A stretch of DNA of 64,000 bases, from NCBI RefSeq assembly GCF_022539505.1, contig NC_061514.1:220123837-220187836 (forward strand). The letters run 5' to 3'. The position numbers and the translations under genes were made by a program. A model generated the notes under the pieces. The model was not told the origin of the DNA, ran no database searches, and saw only the letters and a program-made list of their open reading frames with translations. Origin of the DNA: Lolium rigidum. Its lineage: Eukaryota; Streptophyta; Magnoliopsida; Poales; Poaceae. Positions 44,672-57,158 of this stretch are shown here, piece after piece; within the stretch, counting starts at the first letter, position 1; each line of letters starts with the position of its first letter.

Positions 44672-47264
44672 GCATCCCCAAGCTTAGTTCCTGCTCGTCC
44701 CGAGCAGGTAAACGATAACAAAGATGATTTCTGGAGTGACATGCCATCATAACCTTGATCATACTATTGTAAACATATGTAATGAATGCAGCGATCAAAA
44801 CAATGGTAATGACATGAGTAAACAAATGAATCATAAAGCAAAGACTTTTCATGAATAGTACTTAAAGACAAGCATCAATAAGTCTTGCATAAGAGTTAAC
44901 TCATAAAGCAATAAATTAAAGTAAAGGTATTGAAGCAACACAAAAGAAGATTAAGTTTCAGCAGTTGCTTTCAACTTGTAACATGTGTATCTCATGGATA
45001 ATTGTCAACATAGAGTAATATAACAAGTGCAATATGCAAGTATGTAGGAATCAATGCACAGTTCACACAAGTGTTTGCTTCCTGAGGTGGAGAGAAATAG
45101 GTGAACTGACTCAACATAAAAGTAAAAGAAAGGTCCTTCAAAGAGGAAAGCATTGATTGCTATATTTGTGCTAGAGCTTTTATTTTGAAAACAAGAAACA
45201 ATTTTGTCAACGGTAGTAATAAAGCATATGTATCATGTAAATTATATCTTACAAGTTGCAAGCCTCATGCATAGTATACTAATAGTGCCCGCACCTTGTC
45301 CTAATTAGCTTGGACTACCGGGATCATCGCAATACACATGTTTTAACCAAGTGTCACAAAGGGGTACCTCCATGCCGCCTGTACAAAGGTCTAAGGAGAA
45401 AGCTCGCATTTTGGATTTCTCGCTTTTGATTATTCTCAACTTAGACATCCATACCGGGACAACATGGACAACAGATAATTGACTCCTCTTTAATGCATAA
45501 GCATGTAGCAACAATTAGTGTTCTCATATGAGATTGAGGATATATGTCCAAAACTGAAACTTCCACCATGATTCATGGCTTTAGTTAGCGGCCCAATGTT
45601 CTTCTCTAACAATATGCATGCTCTAACCATTAAAGTGGTAGATCTCCCTTACTTCAGACAAGACGGACATGCATAGCAACTCACATGATATTCAACAAAG
45701 AGTAGTTGATGGCGTCCCCAGAAAACATGGTTATCGCACAACAAGCAACTTAATAAGAGATAAAGTGCATAAGTACATATTCAATACCACAATAGTTTTT
45801 AAGCTATTTGTCCCATGAGCTATATATTGCAAAGGTAAAGAATGGAAATTTTAAAGGTAGCACTCAAGCAATTTACTTTGGAATGGCGGAGAAATACCAT
45901 GTAGTAGGTAGGTATGGTGGACACAAATGGCATAGTGGTTGGCTCAAGGATTTTGGATGCATGAGAAGTATTCCCTCTCGATACAAGTTTTAGGCTAGCA
46001 AGGTTATTTGAAACAAACACAAGGATGAACCGGTGCAGAAAAACTCACATAAAAGACATATTGTAAACATTATAAGACTCTACACCGTCTTCCTTGTTGT
46101 TAAAACTCAATACTAGAAATTATCTAGACTTTAGAGAGACCAAATATGCAAACCAAATTTAGCAAGCTCTAGGTGTTTCTTCATTAATGGGTGCAAAGTA
46201 TATGATGCAAGAGCTTAAACATGAGCACAACAATTGCCAAGTATCAAATTATTCAAGACATTTTAGAATTACTACATGTAGCATTTCCCGATTCCAACCA
46301 TATAACAATTTAACGAAGAAGATTCAACCTTCGCCATGAATACTATGAGTAAAGCCTAAGGACATATTTGTCCATATGCAACAGCGGAGTGTGTCTCTCT
46401 CCCACACAATGAATGCTAGGATCCATTTTATTCAAACAAAAACAAAAACAAAAACAAACCGACGCTCCAAGCAAAGCACATAAGATGTGATGGAATAAAA
46501 ATATAGTTTCAGGGGAGGAACCTGATAATGTTGTCGATGAAGAAGGGGATGCCTTGGGCATCCCCAAGCTTAGACGCTTGAGTCTTCTTAAAATATGCAG
46601 GGGTGAACCACCGGGGCATCCCCAAGCTTAGAGCTTTCACTCTCCTTGATCATATTGTATCATCCTCCTCTCTTGATCCTTGAAAACTTCCTCCACACCA
46701 AACTCGAAACAACTCATTAGAGGGTTAGTGCATAATAAAAATTCACATGTTCAGAGGTGACACAATCATTCTTAACACTTCTTGACATTGCATAAAGCTA
46801 CTGGACATTAATGGAACAAAGAAATTCATCCATCATAGCAAAAGAGGCAATACGAAATAAAAGGCAGAATCTGTCAAAACAGAACAGTCCGTAAAGATGG
46901 ATTTTATTGAGGCACCAGACTTGCTCAAATGAAAATGCCCAAATTGAATGAAAGTTGCGTACATATCTTAGGATCACGCACGTAAATTGGCATATTTTTA
47001 TGAGCTACCTACAGAGAGGCAGGTCGAAATTCGTGACAGCAAAGAAATCTGTTACTGCGCAGTAATCCACATCTAGTATGAACCTTACTATAAAAGACTT
47101 TACTTGGCACAACAATGCACAAAACTAAGATAAGGAGAGGTTGCTACAGTAGTAAACAACTTCCAAGACTGAAATATAAAACAAAAATACTGTAGTAAAA
47201 ACATGGGTTGTCTCCCATAAGCGCTTTTCTTTAACGCCTTTCAGCTAGGCGCAGAAAGTGTATA
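44672..47264 (-). other. Purine tract, hairpin and non-coding 3' module of element C
   Basis: GCATCCCCAAGCTTAG adjoins the LTR, then hairpin CCTGCTCG-TCC-CGAGCAGG (44690-44708). A GGGGATGCC-TTG-GGCATCCCC inverted repeat is at 46545-46565 with further GCATCCCCAAGCTTAG copies there and near 46615. It also carries the CAAAAA short repeat (46434-46458). No gene is supported. Confidence 0.7.
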
Positions 47265-47909
47265 TCAAGTATTATCAAGAGACGAAGTATCAACAGCGGG
47301 GTTTGGAGTTTTCTCAACTATGCATTGTATCTTATCTATGTAAGTTTCAGAGGCTCCCTTTTCATTACCCTTAGGCTTGCTACTCTCATCAAACAAATCT
47401 TCAGGAACAATCCAATCAAAATTCTTTTCTAGTGCCTCGCACATTCCCAAGAGCTTGCAAGGTATCGATGTCTTAATATCCCCCTCATAATTAACTTTAT
47501 TAGTGTACTTTTGTCTATCTTTTTCTATCTTCTCAAGGTTGCTAGCAAAGTTTGTATAAGAGCCAAGCATATTATATTTAGTAAAGACCTTTCTAGCTTC
47601 TCTTGCTACATCACCAAATTCTTTAAGAAGGGTTTCTAGGACAAAATCTTTCTTTTCTCCTTCTTCCATATCACTTAGAGTAAGGAACATATGCTGCATT
47701 ACGGGGTTGAGGTTAACAAATCTAGCTTCTAACATGTGTACTAAAGAAGCAGCAGGTATTTCATAAGTAGGAGCAAGTTCTACCAGGTGTCTATCTTCAA
47801 AATCCTCAACCGTACTAATATGAGTGAAAAAATCTTCTATATTATCTTTCCCGAGGATAGACCCTCGCCCTACCGGTACATCTTTAAGAATAAACTTAGG
47901 AGGAAACAT
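47265..47909 (-). CDS. Single ORF of element C, unknown function
   Basis: An intact 214-codon frame starts MFPPKFILKDVPVGRGSILG about 210 bp inside the primer site, the usual place of gag. The product is Glu/Lys-rich and probably helical (e.g. EEGEKKDFVLETLLKEFGDV, NLEKIEKDRQKYTNKVNYEG) and contains LEKNFDWIVPEDLFDES. I see no zinc knuckle and no Retrotrans_gag signature. It is unlike the ORFs of elements 1, 2 and B although their 3' modules are shared. A replaced or highly diverged gag is one reading; the function is unknown. Confidence 0.65.
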   Translation of the reverse strand: MFPPKFILKDVPVGRGSILGKDNIEDFFTHISTVEDFEDRHLVELAPTYEIPAASLVHMLEARFVNLNPVMQHMFLTLSDMEEGEKKDFVLETLLKEFGDVAREARKVFTKYNMLGSYTNFASNLEKIEKDRQKYTNKVNYEGDIKTSIPCKLLGMCEALEKNFDWIVPEDLFDESSKPKGNEKGASETYIDKIQCIVEKTPNPAVDTSSLDNT

Positions 47910-48117
47910 GATGAAGCAAGTAAAGTAAATGCAAAGTAACTAATTTTTTTGTGTTTTTGATATAGAGTGCAAGACAGTAAATAAAGTAAAGCTAGCAACT
48001 AATTTTTTTTGTGTTTTGATATAATGCAGCAAACAAGTAAGTAAATAAAATAAAGCAAGACAAAAACAAAGTAAAGAGATTGGATTGTGGAGACTCCCCT
48101 TGCAGCGTGTCTTGATC
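47910..48117 (-). other. 5' leader of element C
   Basis: Two similar T-rich/GTGTTTTTGATATA segments (47941-47962 and 48001-48022) form a short direct duplication between primer site and ORF. Nothing else is seen. Confidence 0.6.
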
Positions 48118-48135
48118 TCCCCGGCAACGGCGCCA
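48118..48135 (-). other. Primer-binding site of element C (tRNA-Asp type)
   Basis: TCCCCGGCAACGGCGCCA on the plus strand, 11 bp from the LTR edge at 48147. Confidence 0.88.
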
Positions 48136-48146
48136 GAAAACAGTCT

Positions 48147-49735
48147 TGATACGCGTACATCACGCGTCCGTTGGGAACCCCAAGAGGAAGGTGTGATGCA
48201 TACAACGGCAAGTTTTCCCTCAGAAAGAAACCAAGGTTTATCGAACCAGGAGGAGCCAAGAAGCACGTTGAAGGTTGATGGCGGCGGGATGTAGTGCGGC
48301 GCAACACCAGGGATTCCGGCGCCAACGTGGAACCTGCACAACACAACCAAAGTACTTTGCCCCAACGAAACAGTGTTGTTGTCAATCTCACCGGCTTGCT
48401 GTAACAAAGGATTAGATGTATAGTGTGGATGATGATTGTTTGCAGAAAATAGTAGAACAAGTATTGCAGTAGATTGTATTCAATGTAAAAGAATGGACCG
48501 GGGTCCATAGTTCACTAGAGGTGTCTCTCCCATAAGATAAATAGCATGTTGGGTGAACAAATTACAGTCAAGCAATTGACAAATAAAGAGAGCATGACAA
48601 TGCACATACATGATATGATGAATATTGTGAGATTTAATTGGGAATTACGACAAAGTACATAGACCGCTATCCAGCATGCATCTATGCCTAAAAAGTCCAC
48701 CTTCAGGTTATCATCCGAACCCCTTCCAGTATTAAGTTGTAAAACAACAGACAATTGCATTAAGTATGGTGCGTAATGTAATCAATAACTACATCCTCGA
48801 ACATAGCATCAATGTTTTATCCCTAGTGGAAACAACACATCCACAACCTTAGAACTTTCTGTCACTGTCCCAGATTTAATGGAGGCATGAACCCACTATC
48901 GAGCATAAATACTCCCTCTTGGAGTTAAGAGCAAAAACTTGGCCAGAGCCTCTACTAATAACGGAGAGCATGCAAGATCATAAACAACACATAGGTAATA
49001 GATTGATAATCAACATAACATAGTATTCTCTATCCATCGGATCCCGACAAACACAACATATAGAATTACGGATAGATGATCTTGATCATGTTAGGCAGCT
49101 CACAAGATCCGACAATGAAGCACATGAGGAGAAGACAACCATCTAGCTACTGCTATGGACCCATAGTCCAGGGGTGAACTACTCACTCATCACTCCGGAG
49201 GCGACCATGATGGTGAAGAGTCCTCCGGGAGATGATTCCCCTCTTCGGCAGGGTGCCGGAGGTGATCTCCAGAATCCCTCGAGATGGGATTGGCGGCGGC
49301 GGCGTCTCAGTAAGGTTTTCCGTATCGTGGCTCTCGGTACTGGGGGTTTCGCGACGAAGACCTTAATAGGCGGAAGGGCAACGCGGGGGGCCACACGAGG
49401 GCCCCACACGCCAGGGCCACGCGGCCAGGGCCCAGGCCGCGCCGCCCTGTTGTGTCGGCTCCTCGTGGCCCCACTTCCTTTCCCCCTCGGTCTTCTGGAA
49501 GCTTCGTGCAAAAATAGGACCCTGGGCGTTGATTTCGTCCAATTCCGAGAATATTTCCTTTGTAGGATTTCTGAAACCAAAAACAGCAAAAAACAGCAAG
49601 GCCCTTCGGCATCTCGTTAATAGGTTAGTGCCGGAAAATGCATAAATACGACATATAATGTGTATAAAACATGTAGATATCATCAATAATGTGGCATGGA
49701 ACATAAGAAATTATCGATACGTCGGAGACGTATCA
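48147..49735 (-). repeat. 5' LTR of element C (1589 bp)
   Basis: Near-identical to 43076-44671 with scattered substitutions and small indels; palindromic outer tip at 49715-49735. Confidence 0.92.
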
Positions 49736-49740
49736 AGTGC

Positions 49741-50447
49741 ATAATAGACAAGAGTAACATCTACATATTCAACAAGATTACAAAGCTCATGATCACATAA
49801 AGATCACATGGGAGAGAGAGATGAACCACATAGCTACCGGTAGAGCCCTCAGCCTCGCGGGAGAACTACTCCCTCCTCATCATGGGAGACAGCAACGGCG
49901 ATGAAGATGGCGGTGGTGTCGATGGAGATGACTCCGGAGGCAATTCCCCGTCCCGGCGGCGTGCCAGAACAGAGATTCTGTCCCCCGAAACGGAGTTTCG
50001 CGATGGCGGCGGCGCCCCTGGAGTCTTTCTGGAGTATCGTCGATTGTTGTAGGGTTTTTACATCGCGAGGGATTTTATAGGCGAGGAGGCGGCGCAAGGG
50101 GGTGCCTGGGGGCCCACACCACACCTGGGCGCACCCCCCTCCTAGGCCGCGCCGCCTTGTGGTCTGGAGGCCCTGGCCCTCCTCTCCGTCTCTCCTTCGG
50201 TGTTCCGGTTCCGTCTCGGTAAAATAGGAGGTTTGGCTTTTGTTTCGTCGAATTCCGAGAATGTTGCCCGAACAGCTTTTCTGGAACCAAAAACAGCAGA
50301 AAACAGGAACTGGCACCTTGGCATCTCGTTAATAGGTTAGTGCCGTAAAATGCATGAAATCATTATAAAGTGTGAGCAAAACATGTAGGTATTGTCATAA
50401 ACCTAGCATGGAACATCAGAAATTATAGATACGTTGGAGATGTATCA
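49741..50447 (-). repeat. Element B 3' LTR, right part
   Basis: It continues the LTR from 43070 after the AGTGC duplication and ends with a GATACGTT-GGA-GATGTATCA tip, in which one CG to TG change has weakened the palindrome on each arm. Confidence 0.9.
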
Positions 50448-53175
50448 AGCATCCCCAAGCTTAGTTCCTGCTCGCCCTCGAGTAGGTAAACGATAAAAAG
50501 AATAATTTATGAAGTGACATGCTACTAACATAATCTTGATCATACTATTGTAAAGCATATGAGATGAATGAAGTGATTCAAAGCAATGGTAAATATAATG
50601 ACTAAACAAATGATCATATAGAAAAGACTTTTCATGAATAGTACTTTCAAGACAAGCATCAATAAGTCTTGCATAGGAGTTAACTCATAAAGCAATAAAT
50701 TCTTAGTAGAAAGTTTTGAAGCAACACAAAGGAAGATATAAGTTTCAGCGAGTTGCTTTCAACTTCAACATGTTTATCTCATGGATAATTGTCAATACAA
50801 AGTAATATGATGAATGCAAATAAGCAAGTATGTAAGAATCAATGCACACAGTTTGTCTCAAGTGTTTGCTTCTAAGATAGAAAGAAGTAGGTAAACCGAC
50901 TCAATCATAAAGTAAAAGAAAGGCCCTTCGCGAGGGAAGCAGAGATTACTCTTGTGCTAGAGCTTTTTATTTTGAAAACATAGAAACAATTTTGTCAACG
51001 GTAGTAATAATTCATATGTGTTATGCATAAGACATCCTATAAGTTGCAAGCCTCATGCATCGAATACCAATAGTGCTCGCACCTTGTCCTAATTAGCTCG
51101 AATTTCCATGGATTATCATTGCATTACATATGTTTCAACCAAGTGTGACAAAGGGGTACCTCTATGTCACCTGTACAAAGGTCCAAGGAGATAGATCGCA
51201 TTTGATTTCTCGTTTTTGATAGATCTCAACTTCAGGACATCCGTACTCGGAAAACATAGACAACAGATAATGGACTCCTCTTTAATGCTTAAGCATTCAA
51301 CAACAGATAATATTCTCATAAGAGATTTGAGGATTAATGTCCAAGCTGAAACTTCCACCATGATACATGGCTTTAGTTGGCGGCCCAATGTTCTTCTCTA
51401 ACAATATGCATACTCAAACCATTTAATCATGATAAATCACCCTTACTTCAGACAAGACGAACATGCATAGCAACGCACATGATATTCAACAAAGGTGTAA
51501 TAGTTGATGGCGTCCCCAGAAACATGGTTACCGCTCAACAAGCAACTTATAAGAAATAAGATACATAAGCAACATATTCAATACCACAATAGTTTTTTAA
51601 GCTATTTTCCCATGAGCTATGTATTGCAAAGACAAAGAATGAAATTTTAAAGGTAGCACGCGAGCAATTTACTTTGAATGGCAGAGAAATACCATGTAGT
51701 AGGTAGTTATGGTGGACACAAATGGCATAGGTTTTGGCTCAAGGTTTTGGATGCACAAGAAGCATTCCCTCTCAGTACAAGGCTTTTGGCTAGCAAGGTT
51801 GTTTGAAGCAAACTCAAGTATGAACCGGTACAACAAAACTTACATAAGAACATATTTCAAGCATTATAAGACTCTACATTGTCTCCTTGTTGTTCAAACA
51901 CCTTTACCGAGAAAATATCTAGACTTTTAGAGAGACCAATCATGCAAACCAAATTTGAACAAGCTCTACGGTAATTCTCCACTAATAGGTTTAAACTACA
52001 TGATGCAAGAGCTTAAACATGATCTATTTGAGAACTCAAAACAATTGCCAAGTATCAAATTATTCAAGACAATATACCAATTACCACATGAATAGTTTTC
52101 TGTTTCCAACCAAATAGCAATGAGGCGGCTTTCAACTTTAGCCATGAATATTAAAGTAAAACGAAGAACACAAGTGTTCAAATGAAAAAGCGGAGCGTGT
52201 CTCTCTCCCACACATGGATTGCTAGGATCCGAATTTATTCAAACATAAACAAAAATAAAAACACACAGACGCTCCAAGTAAAGCACATAAGATGTGACGG
52301 AATAAAAATATAGTTTCACTAGAGGTGACCTGATAATTTGTCGATGAAGAAGGGGATGCCTTGGGCATCCCCAAGCTTAGATGCTTGAGTCTTCTTAAAT
52401 ATGCAGGGATGAACTACGGGGGCATCCCCAAGCTTAGACTTTTCAATCTTCTTGATCATATTATATCATCCTCCTCTCTTGATCCTTGAAAACTTCCTTC
52501 ACACCAAACTAAAAACAAACTCATTAGAGGGTTAGTGCATAATCAAAAATTCACATGTTAAGAGAGGACACAATCATTCCTAACACTTCTGGACATTACC
52601 CAAAGCTACTGAAAGTTAATGGAACAAAGAAATCCATCCAATACAATAAAAGAGGCAATGTGAAATAAAAGGCAGAATCTGTCAAAACAGAATAGTCCGT
52701 AAAGACAAATTTTTTAGGGGCACTTAACATGCTCAGATGAAGAAGCTCAAATTTAATGAGAGTTGCGTACATATCTGAGGATCACTCATGAATTTTCGCA
52801 GATTTTTATGAATTTCCTACAAAGAGTTCTACTCAAATTCGTGACAGCTAGAAATCATGTTACTGCGAGAAATCGAAATCTAGTATCAACCTTACTATCA
52901 AAGACTTTACTTGGCACAACAATGCAATAAAATAAAGATAAGGAGAGTTTGCTACAGTAGTAACAACTTCCAAGACACAACAAAACAGTAGCAAAATAAA
53001 AACATGGGTTATCTCCCAAGAAGTGCTTTCTTTATAGCCATTAAGATGGGCTCAGTAATTTTAATGATGCTCACATAAGGATGAGAGTTGAAGCAAAGAG
53101 AGCATCAAAAGCAAATAAGAAACACTTTAAATTCTAACCCACATCCTATGAAAAGGAATCTTGTAAATAAACAAG
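50448..53175 (-). other. Purine tract, hairpin and non-coding 3' module of element B
   Basis: AGCATCCCCAAGCTTAG next to the LTR, hairpin CCTGCTCG-CCCT-CGAGTAGG (50467-50486), inverted repeat GGGGATGCC-TTG-GGCATCCCC (52352-52372) and another GCATCCCCAAGCTTAG copy near 52421. It is more diverged than the modules of elements 1 and C. Confidence 0.7.
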
Positions 53176-53828
53176 TCATGTAGGCATAATGCAACAAGCA
53201 TAGAAAAGTAACACAAGCGCAACTTCAAGATTCTCAACATAAAGAGGGAAACTTAATATTATTAAGATGCATATAACCATGTTTCCCTCTCTCATAATAA
53301 CTTCCAGTAGCATCATGAACAAACTCAACAATATAACTATCACATGAAACATTCTTATCACGAGCTACATGCATAAAATTATTACTCTTCACATAAGCAT
53401 AGTCATTACTATTAATTGTAGTGGGAGCAAATTCAATAAAATAGCTATCATTATTATTCTCTATCACCATAATCATCATATATAGGAGGTAAAGTATCAT
53501 TAAAGTAAATTTTATCCTCCATGCTTGGGGGACTAAAAATATCATGCTCATCAAAACCATCTTCCCCAAGCTTATAACTTTCTATATCATTATGGAAAGA
53601 AACATGGATAGTACTAATACTATGGCAATTATTAATATCATCATTTTCAGAATTAGTGTCCCAGAGATCTTCAATATCAAAGGTAGTGTGCTCTTCCAAA
53701 TCATGATCACTAATATAGGTAAAGGGCATAGGAAGATCATTGTACTCAGATTCATTATCATAATAATCATTAGGAGCAACATACTTACGGTTACCTATCG
53801 TTATCTCATACACGCGGGGATATGCCAT
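53176..53828 (-). pseudogene. Acidic/hydrophobic C-terminal ORF of element B, frameshifted
   Basis: It starts at ATG 53828 (MAYPRVYEITIGNRKYVAPN) with Asp/Asn/Tyr-rich sequence, passes SFHNDIESYKLGEDGFDEHD and NDTLPPIYDDYGD, shifts frame near 53455 and again near 53240. The hydrophobic end known from elements 1 and 2 is still recognisable but broken. In this element it is separate from gag, which suggests that the fusions in elements 1 and 2 are deletion products. Confidence 0.65.
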
Positions 53829-55655
53829 TACCTCTTTCTTTTAATTCCCCCTCTTCTTCTTCTTCGTTCCCTTCTTCTTCTTCTTCTTCTTCTTCTTCTT
53901 CTTCTTCTTCTTCTTCTTCTTCTTCTTCTTCTTCTTTCCTTCTCCTCGTTCCCTTCTATAGGAGGAAGAGGCTTGAAGGGAGGCTTCTCCACATAACCTA
54001 ATTTATTTCCGGAAACAATAGAAGAAACTTGGGAGGATTCCTCCTTTTCATTAATAAGTTCAAAACACACAACGGTCCTTTCATATTTTGGCAAAGTGTC
54101 ATCTTCTAAAATATTTTGTATGTAAGTATTTGTGTAGCAATTATCAATGAAATAAGAAAGACACCCATGCAGGACACTATTAATATCAAGAGCACTCATA
54201 TCCACCAAAGAAGTTTTTCTCAATAACTCTTCACACTCCAAAAATAATGTAAGTTCATCATGCTGATTAGGAGTGATTTCATCATCACAATACAAATTTG
54301 CAGCACTCATGGGGTTCGAATTATCATTGGAGGAGCATTGAAAATTAAAATGACCCACTCTATCGCAAAGTTCACAAATAAAAGGATAGAGGGCACAAAC
54401 TTTTTCACCAAGATCATCTAGAGCCCTAGACCACTTTCTAGTTTTTTCATTCCTGTGATGGATACAATATTCTTCTTCAATTTTATTCTTTTTACAAGAT
54501 CTATGAACTCCACAAAAATTAACATGCTTATAGGAAATAGCATTCTCAGAAGTTTGAGCATGTTCATTGCAATCATTAACAACAATTTCATTTTCCATGC
54601 AAGCGTCTTTATAAGGTTCATGATACATGTACCAATTTTCTTTAGGAACACTAATATGAGAAGCAAAGGCTCTATAGCAATCGACCATAATTTGAGGATC
54701 AAAACCATATTTAGCACTAAGCTCTTGAAAATCAGCAGTTTGAGCGAAAGACTTAATGCAATCATACTCGTAGTTTATACCTGATTCTTTACCTTTGTCA
54801 TTCTCCCAATCTTCAGTATTGCTTTGAATTCTTTCAAGAAGATCCCATCTAGCTTCAACCTCCTTGCTTGTGAAAGATCCCTCCAAACAGCCATCTAGAT
54901 AGTCCTTGTGATGTCCTGAAAGCCTTGCATAAAAATTATTAATAATAACATTACGGGGGAGCTCATGAATGGGACATTTGAGCATTAGTGACTTCAATCT
55001 CCCCCATGCTTGGGAAATACTCTCTCCATCACGAGGATAAAAGTTATAAATGTAATTCCTATCAACATGCACTTCATGAGGAGGATAAAATTTAGAATAA
55101 AAGAGAGGTACAATTTCCTCCCAACCAATAGATCGACCATTCTTCAGACATCTTATACCATTCTGCAGCTCTGCCCTTCAGAGATATAGAGAATAGCTTC
55201 CTCTTAACTTGGTCCTTTGAAATACCTGCATTCTCGAACAACTCGCATAATTCATGTATAAAGAGTAAATGATCACTCGGATGGACAGTCCCATCTCCAA
55301 AATAGCAATTTTTCATAGCAAGTTCAACAATTTTCATAGGTATCTTGAAAGGAATACTTTCAGCAGGTGGATTTAAAATATCACAAGCATCATTAGAGTT
55401 ATCGCATATGGGAGATAAAGTATTATCAGAGCAAATTTTCTCCCCTAAAGATGGGAAGCTAAAAAGATCATAAGAACTAGCTTCCCCAAGCTTAGACTTT
55501 TCCATAGCATTAGTAGTAATTGCATTCATACTAATAACATTGCTACTATCATGCAGATAAGGTACCATAGGTTTTTTAATTTTCGCATCAAAGCATTCAT
55601 GTCTTAACTCAGGAAAAAGATTAAAAAGTTCACTAATTTTTTTGTTGTTTTCCAT
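53828..55655 (-). pseudogene. gag of element B (Athila type), one frameshift
   Basis: ATG at 55655 (MENNKKISELFNLFPELRHE). Core: KIVELAMKNCYFGDGTVHPS, ISLKGRAAEWYK, a frameshift near 55148, then YNFYPRDGESISQAWGRLKS, INNFYARLSGHHKDYLDGCL and EVEARWDLLERIQSNTEDWE. These are typical Retrotrans_gag blocks. The zinc knuckle CELCDRVGHFNFQC (CX2CX4HX4C) lies at about 54334-54375. Toward the C-terminus an expanded GAA/AGA repeat encodes a long Arg-only run, so the last 40 residues are a microsatellite product. Overlaps the next ORF by one base at 53828. Confidence 0.8.
53851..53936. repeat. (TTC)n microsatellite inside gag of element B
   Basis: About 27 TTC units with one CGTTCCC interruption near 53865-53871. 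In the gag frame it reads mostly as Arg (AGA). Confidence 0.92.
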
Positions 55656-55802
55656 TATGCCTAACTAGTGAAAAATAAAAACAAGATCCAAAAAGATGCA
55701 ATTGCAGGATCTAAAGGAAATAGCTTCGAGCACTCACACACCGGCAACGAGTGCTAGGAAATAGCTTAGTAGTCGGAGGATGTGAGTACCTTTTACCTTA
55801 CC

Positions 55803-55819
55803 TCCCCGACAACGGCGCC
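55803..55819 (-). other. Primer-binding site of element B (tRNA-Asp type, altered)
   Basis: TCCCCGACAACGGCGCC followed by GAG where other copies have AG; one G-to-A change in the middle. Confidence 0.75.
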
Positions 55820-55831
55820 GAGAAAATAGCT

Positions 55832-57153
55832 TGATGTCTATGCACGCTTCTATTCCCGTAGACAGTGTTGGGCCTCCAAGAGCGAGAGGTTTGTAGAACA
55901 GCAGCAAGTTTCCCTTAAGTGAATCACCCAAGGTTTATCGAACTCGGGGAGGTAGAGGTCAAAGATATCCCTCTCAAGCAACCCTGCAATTAAGATACAA
56001 GAAGTCTCTTGTGTCCCCAACACACCTAATACACTTGTCAGATGTATAGGTGCACTAGTTCAGTGAAGAGATAGTGAAATACAAGTGATATGGATGATGG
56101 TAAGTAGTAATTGCAATCTGAAATAAAGATGGCAGCAAGCAAACATGTAACAGAACTTGTTGGAAACGGTGTTTCAATGCTTAGAAACAAGGCCTAGGGG
56201 TCATACTTTCACTAGTGGACACTCTCAACAATGATCACATAACTGAATAAATAAATGCTAATCTCAAACACTCTCTTGTTGGATAACAAACACCATTCAT
56301 TGTGTAAGGCTACAAGAGCACCCTCAAGCCGGAGTAAACAAGCTCCACAACTTCATAAAGGAATCACACACGATGCGCACACTGTCACCATCACACCGTG
56401 GAGAGTGAATCCGGAGTTCATATTAAAGTAACCTCTAGAGTTCATAATAGACAAGAGTAACATCTACATATTCAACAAGATTACAAAGCTCATGATCACA
56501 TAAAGATCACATGGGAGAGAGAGATGAACCACATAGCTACCGGTAGAGCCCTCAGCCTCGGGGGAGAACTACTCCCTCCTCATCATGGGAGACAGCAACG
56601 TTAACGGCGATGAAGATGGCGGTGGTGTCGATGGAGATGACTCCGGAGGCAATTCCCCGTCCCGGCGGCGTGCCGGAAGAGAGACTTCTGTCCCTCGAAA
56701 CGGAGTTTCGCGATGGCGGCGGCGCCCCTGGAGTCTTTCTGGAGTATCGTCGATTGTTGTAGGGTTTTTACGTCGCGAGGGATTTTATAGGCGAAGAGGC
56801 GGCGCAAGGGGGTGCCTGGGGGGCCCACACCTGGGCGCGCCCTCCTCGTAGGCTGTGGCGCCTTGTGGTCTGGAGGCCCTGGCCCTCCTCTCCGTCTCTC
56901 CTTCGGTGTTCCGGGTCCATCTCGGTAAAATAGGACGTTTCGCTTTTGTTTCGTCTAATTCCGAGAATGTTGCCCGGACAACTTTTCTGGAACCAAAAAC
57001 AGCAGAAAATAGAAACTGGCACCTTGGCATCTCGTTAATAGGTTAGTGCCGGAAAATGCATGAAATCATTATAAAGTGTGAGCAAAACATGTAGGTATTG
57101 TCATAAAACTAGCATGGAACATCAGAAATTATAGATACGTTGGAGACGTATCA
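55832..57153 (-). repeat. 5' LTR of element B (1322 bp)
   Basis: It begins TGATGTCTATGCACGCTTC and ends GATACGTT-GGA-GACGTATCA. Sister of the split 3' LTR; differences include several CAG to CGAG changes. Confidence 0.9.
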
Positions 57154-57158
57154 CTGAT

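Larger units (their letters stand above)
43076..49735 (-). mobile_element. Athila-like element C inserted in element B
   Basis: On the minus strand: 5' LTR 49735-48147, primer site 48135-48118, one ORF (47909-47265), 3' module (to 44672) and 3' LTR 44671-43076. The AGTGC duplication flanks it. It is structurally complete at both ends but encodes one 214-residue protein only. Confidence 0.92.
42465..57153 (-). mobile_element. Athila-like element B inserted in LTR C, itself carrying element C
   Basis: On the minus strand: 5' LTR 57153-55832, primer site 55819-55803, gag (55655-53828), C-terminal ORF (to about 53176), 3' module, purine tract and hairpin (50486-50448), and 3' LTR (50447-49741 plus 43075-42465). 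The 3' LTR is split by element C. Flanking duplication CTGAT is perfect. There is no pol, although this is the longest internal region here (5.4 kb). Confidence 0.9.
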
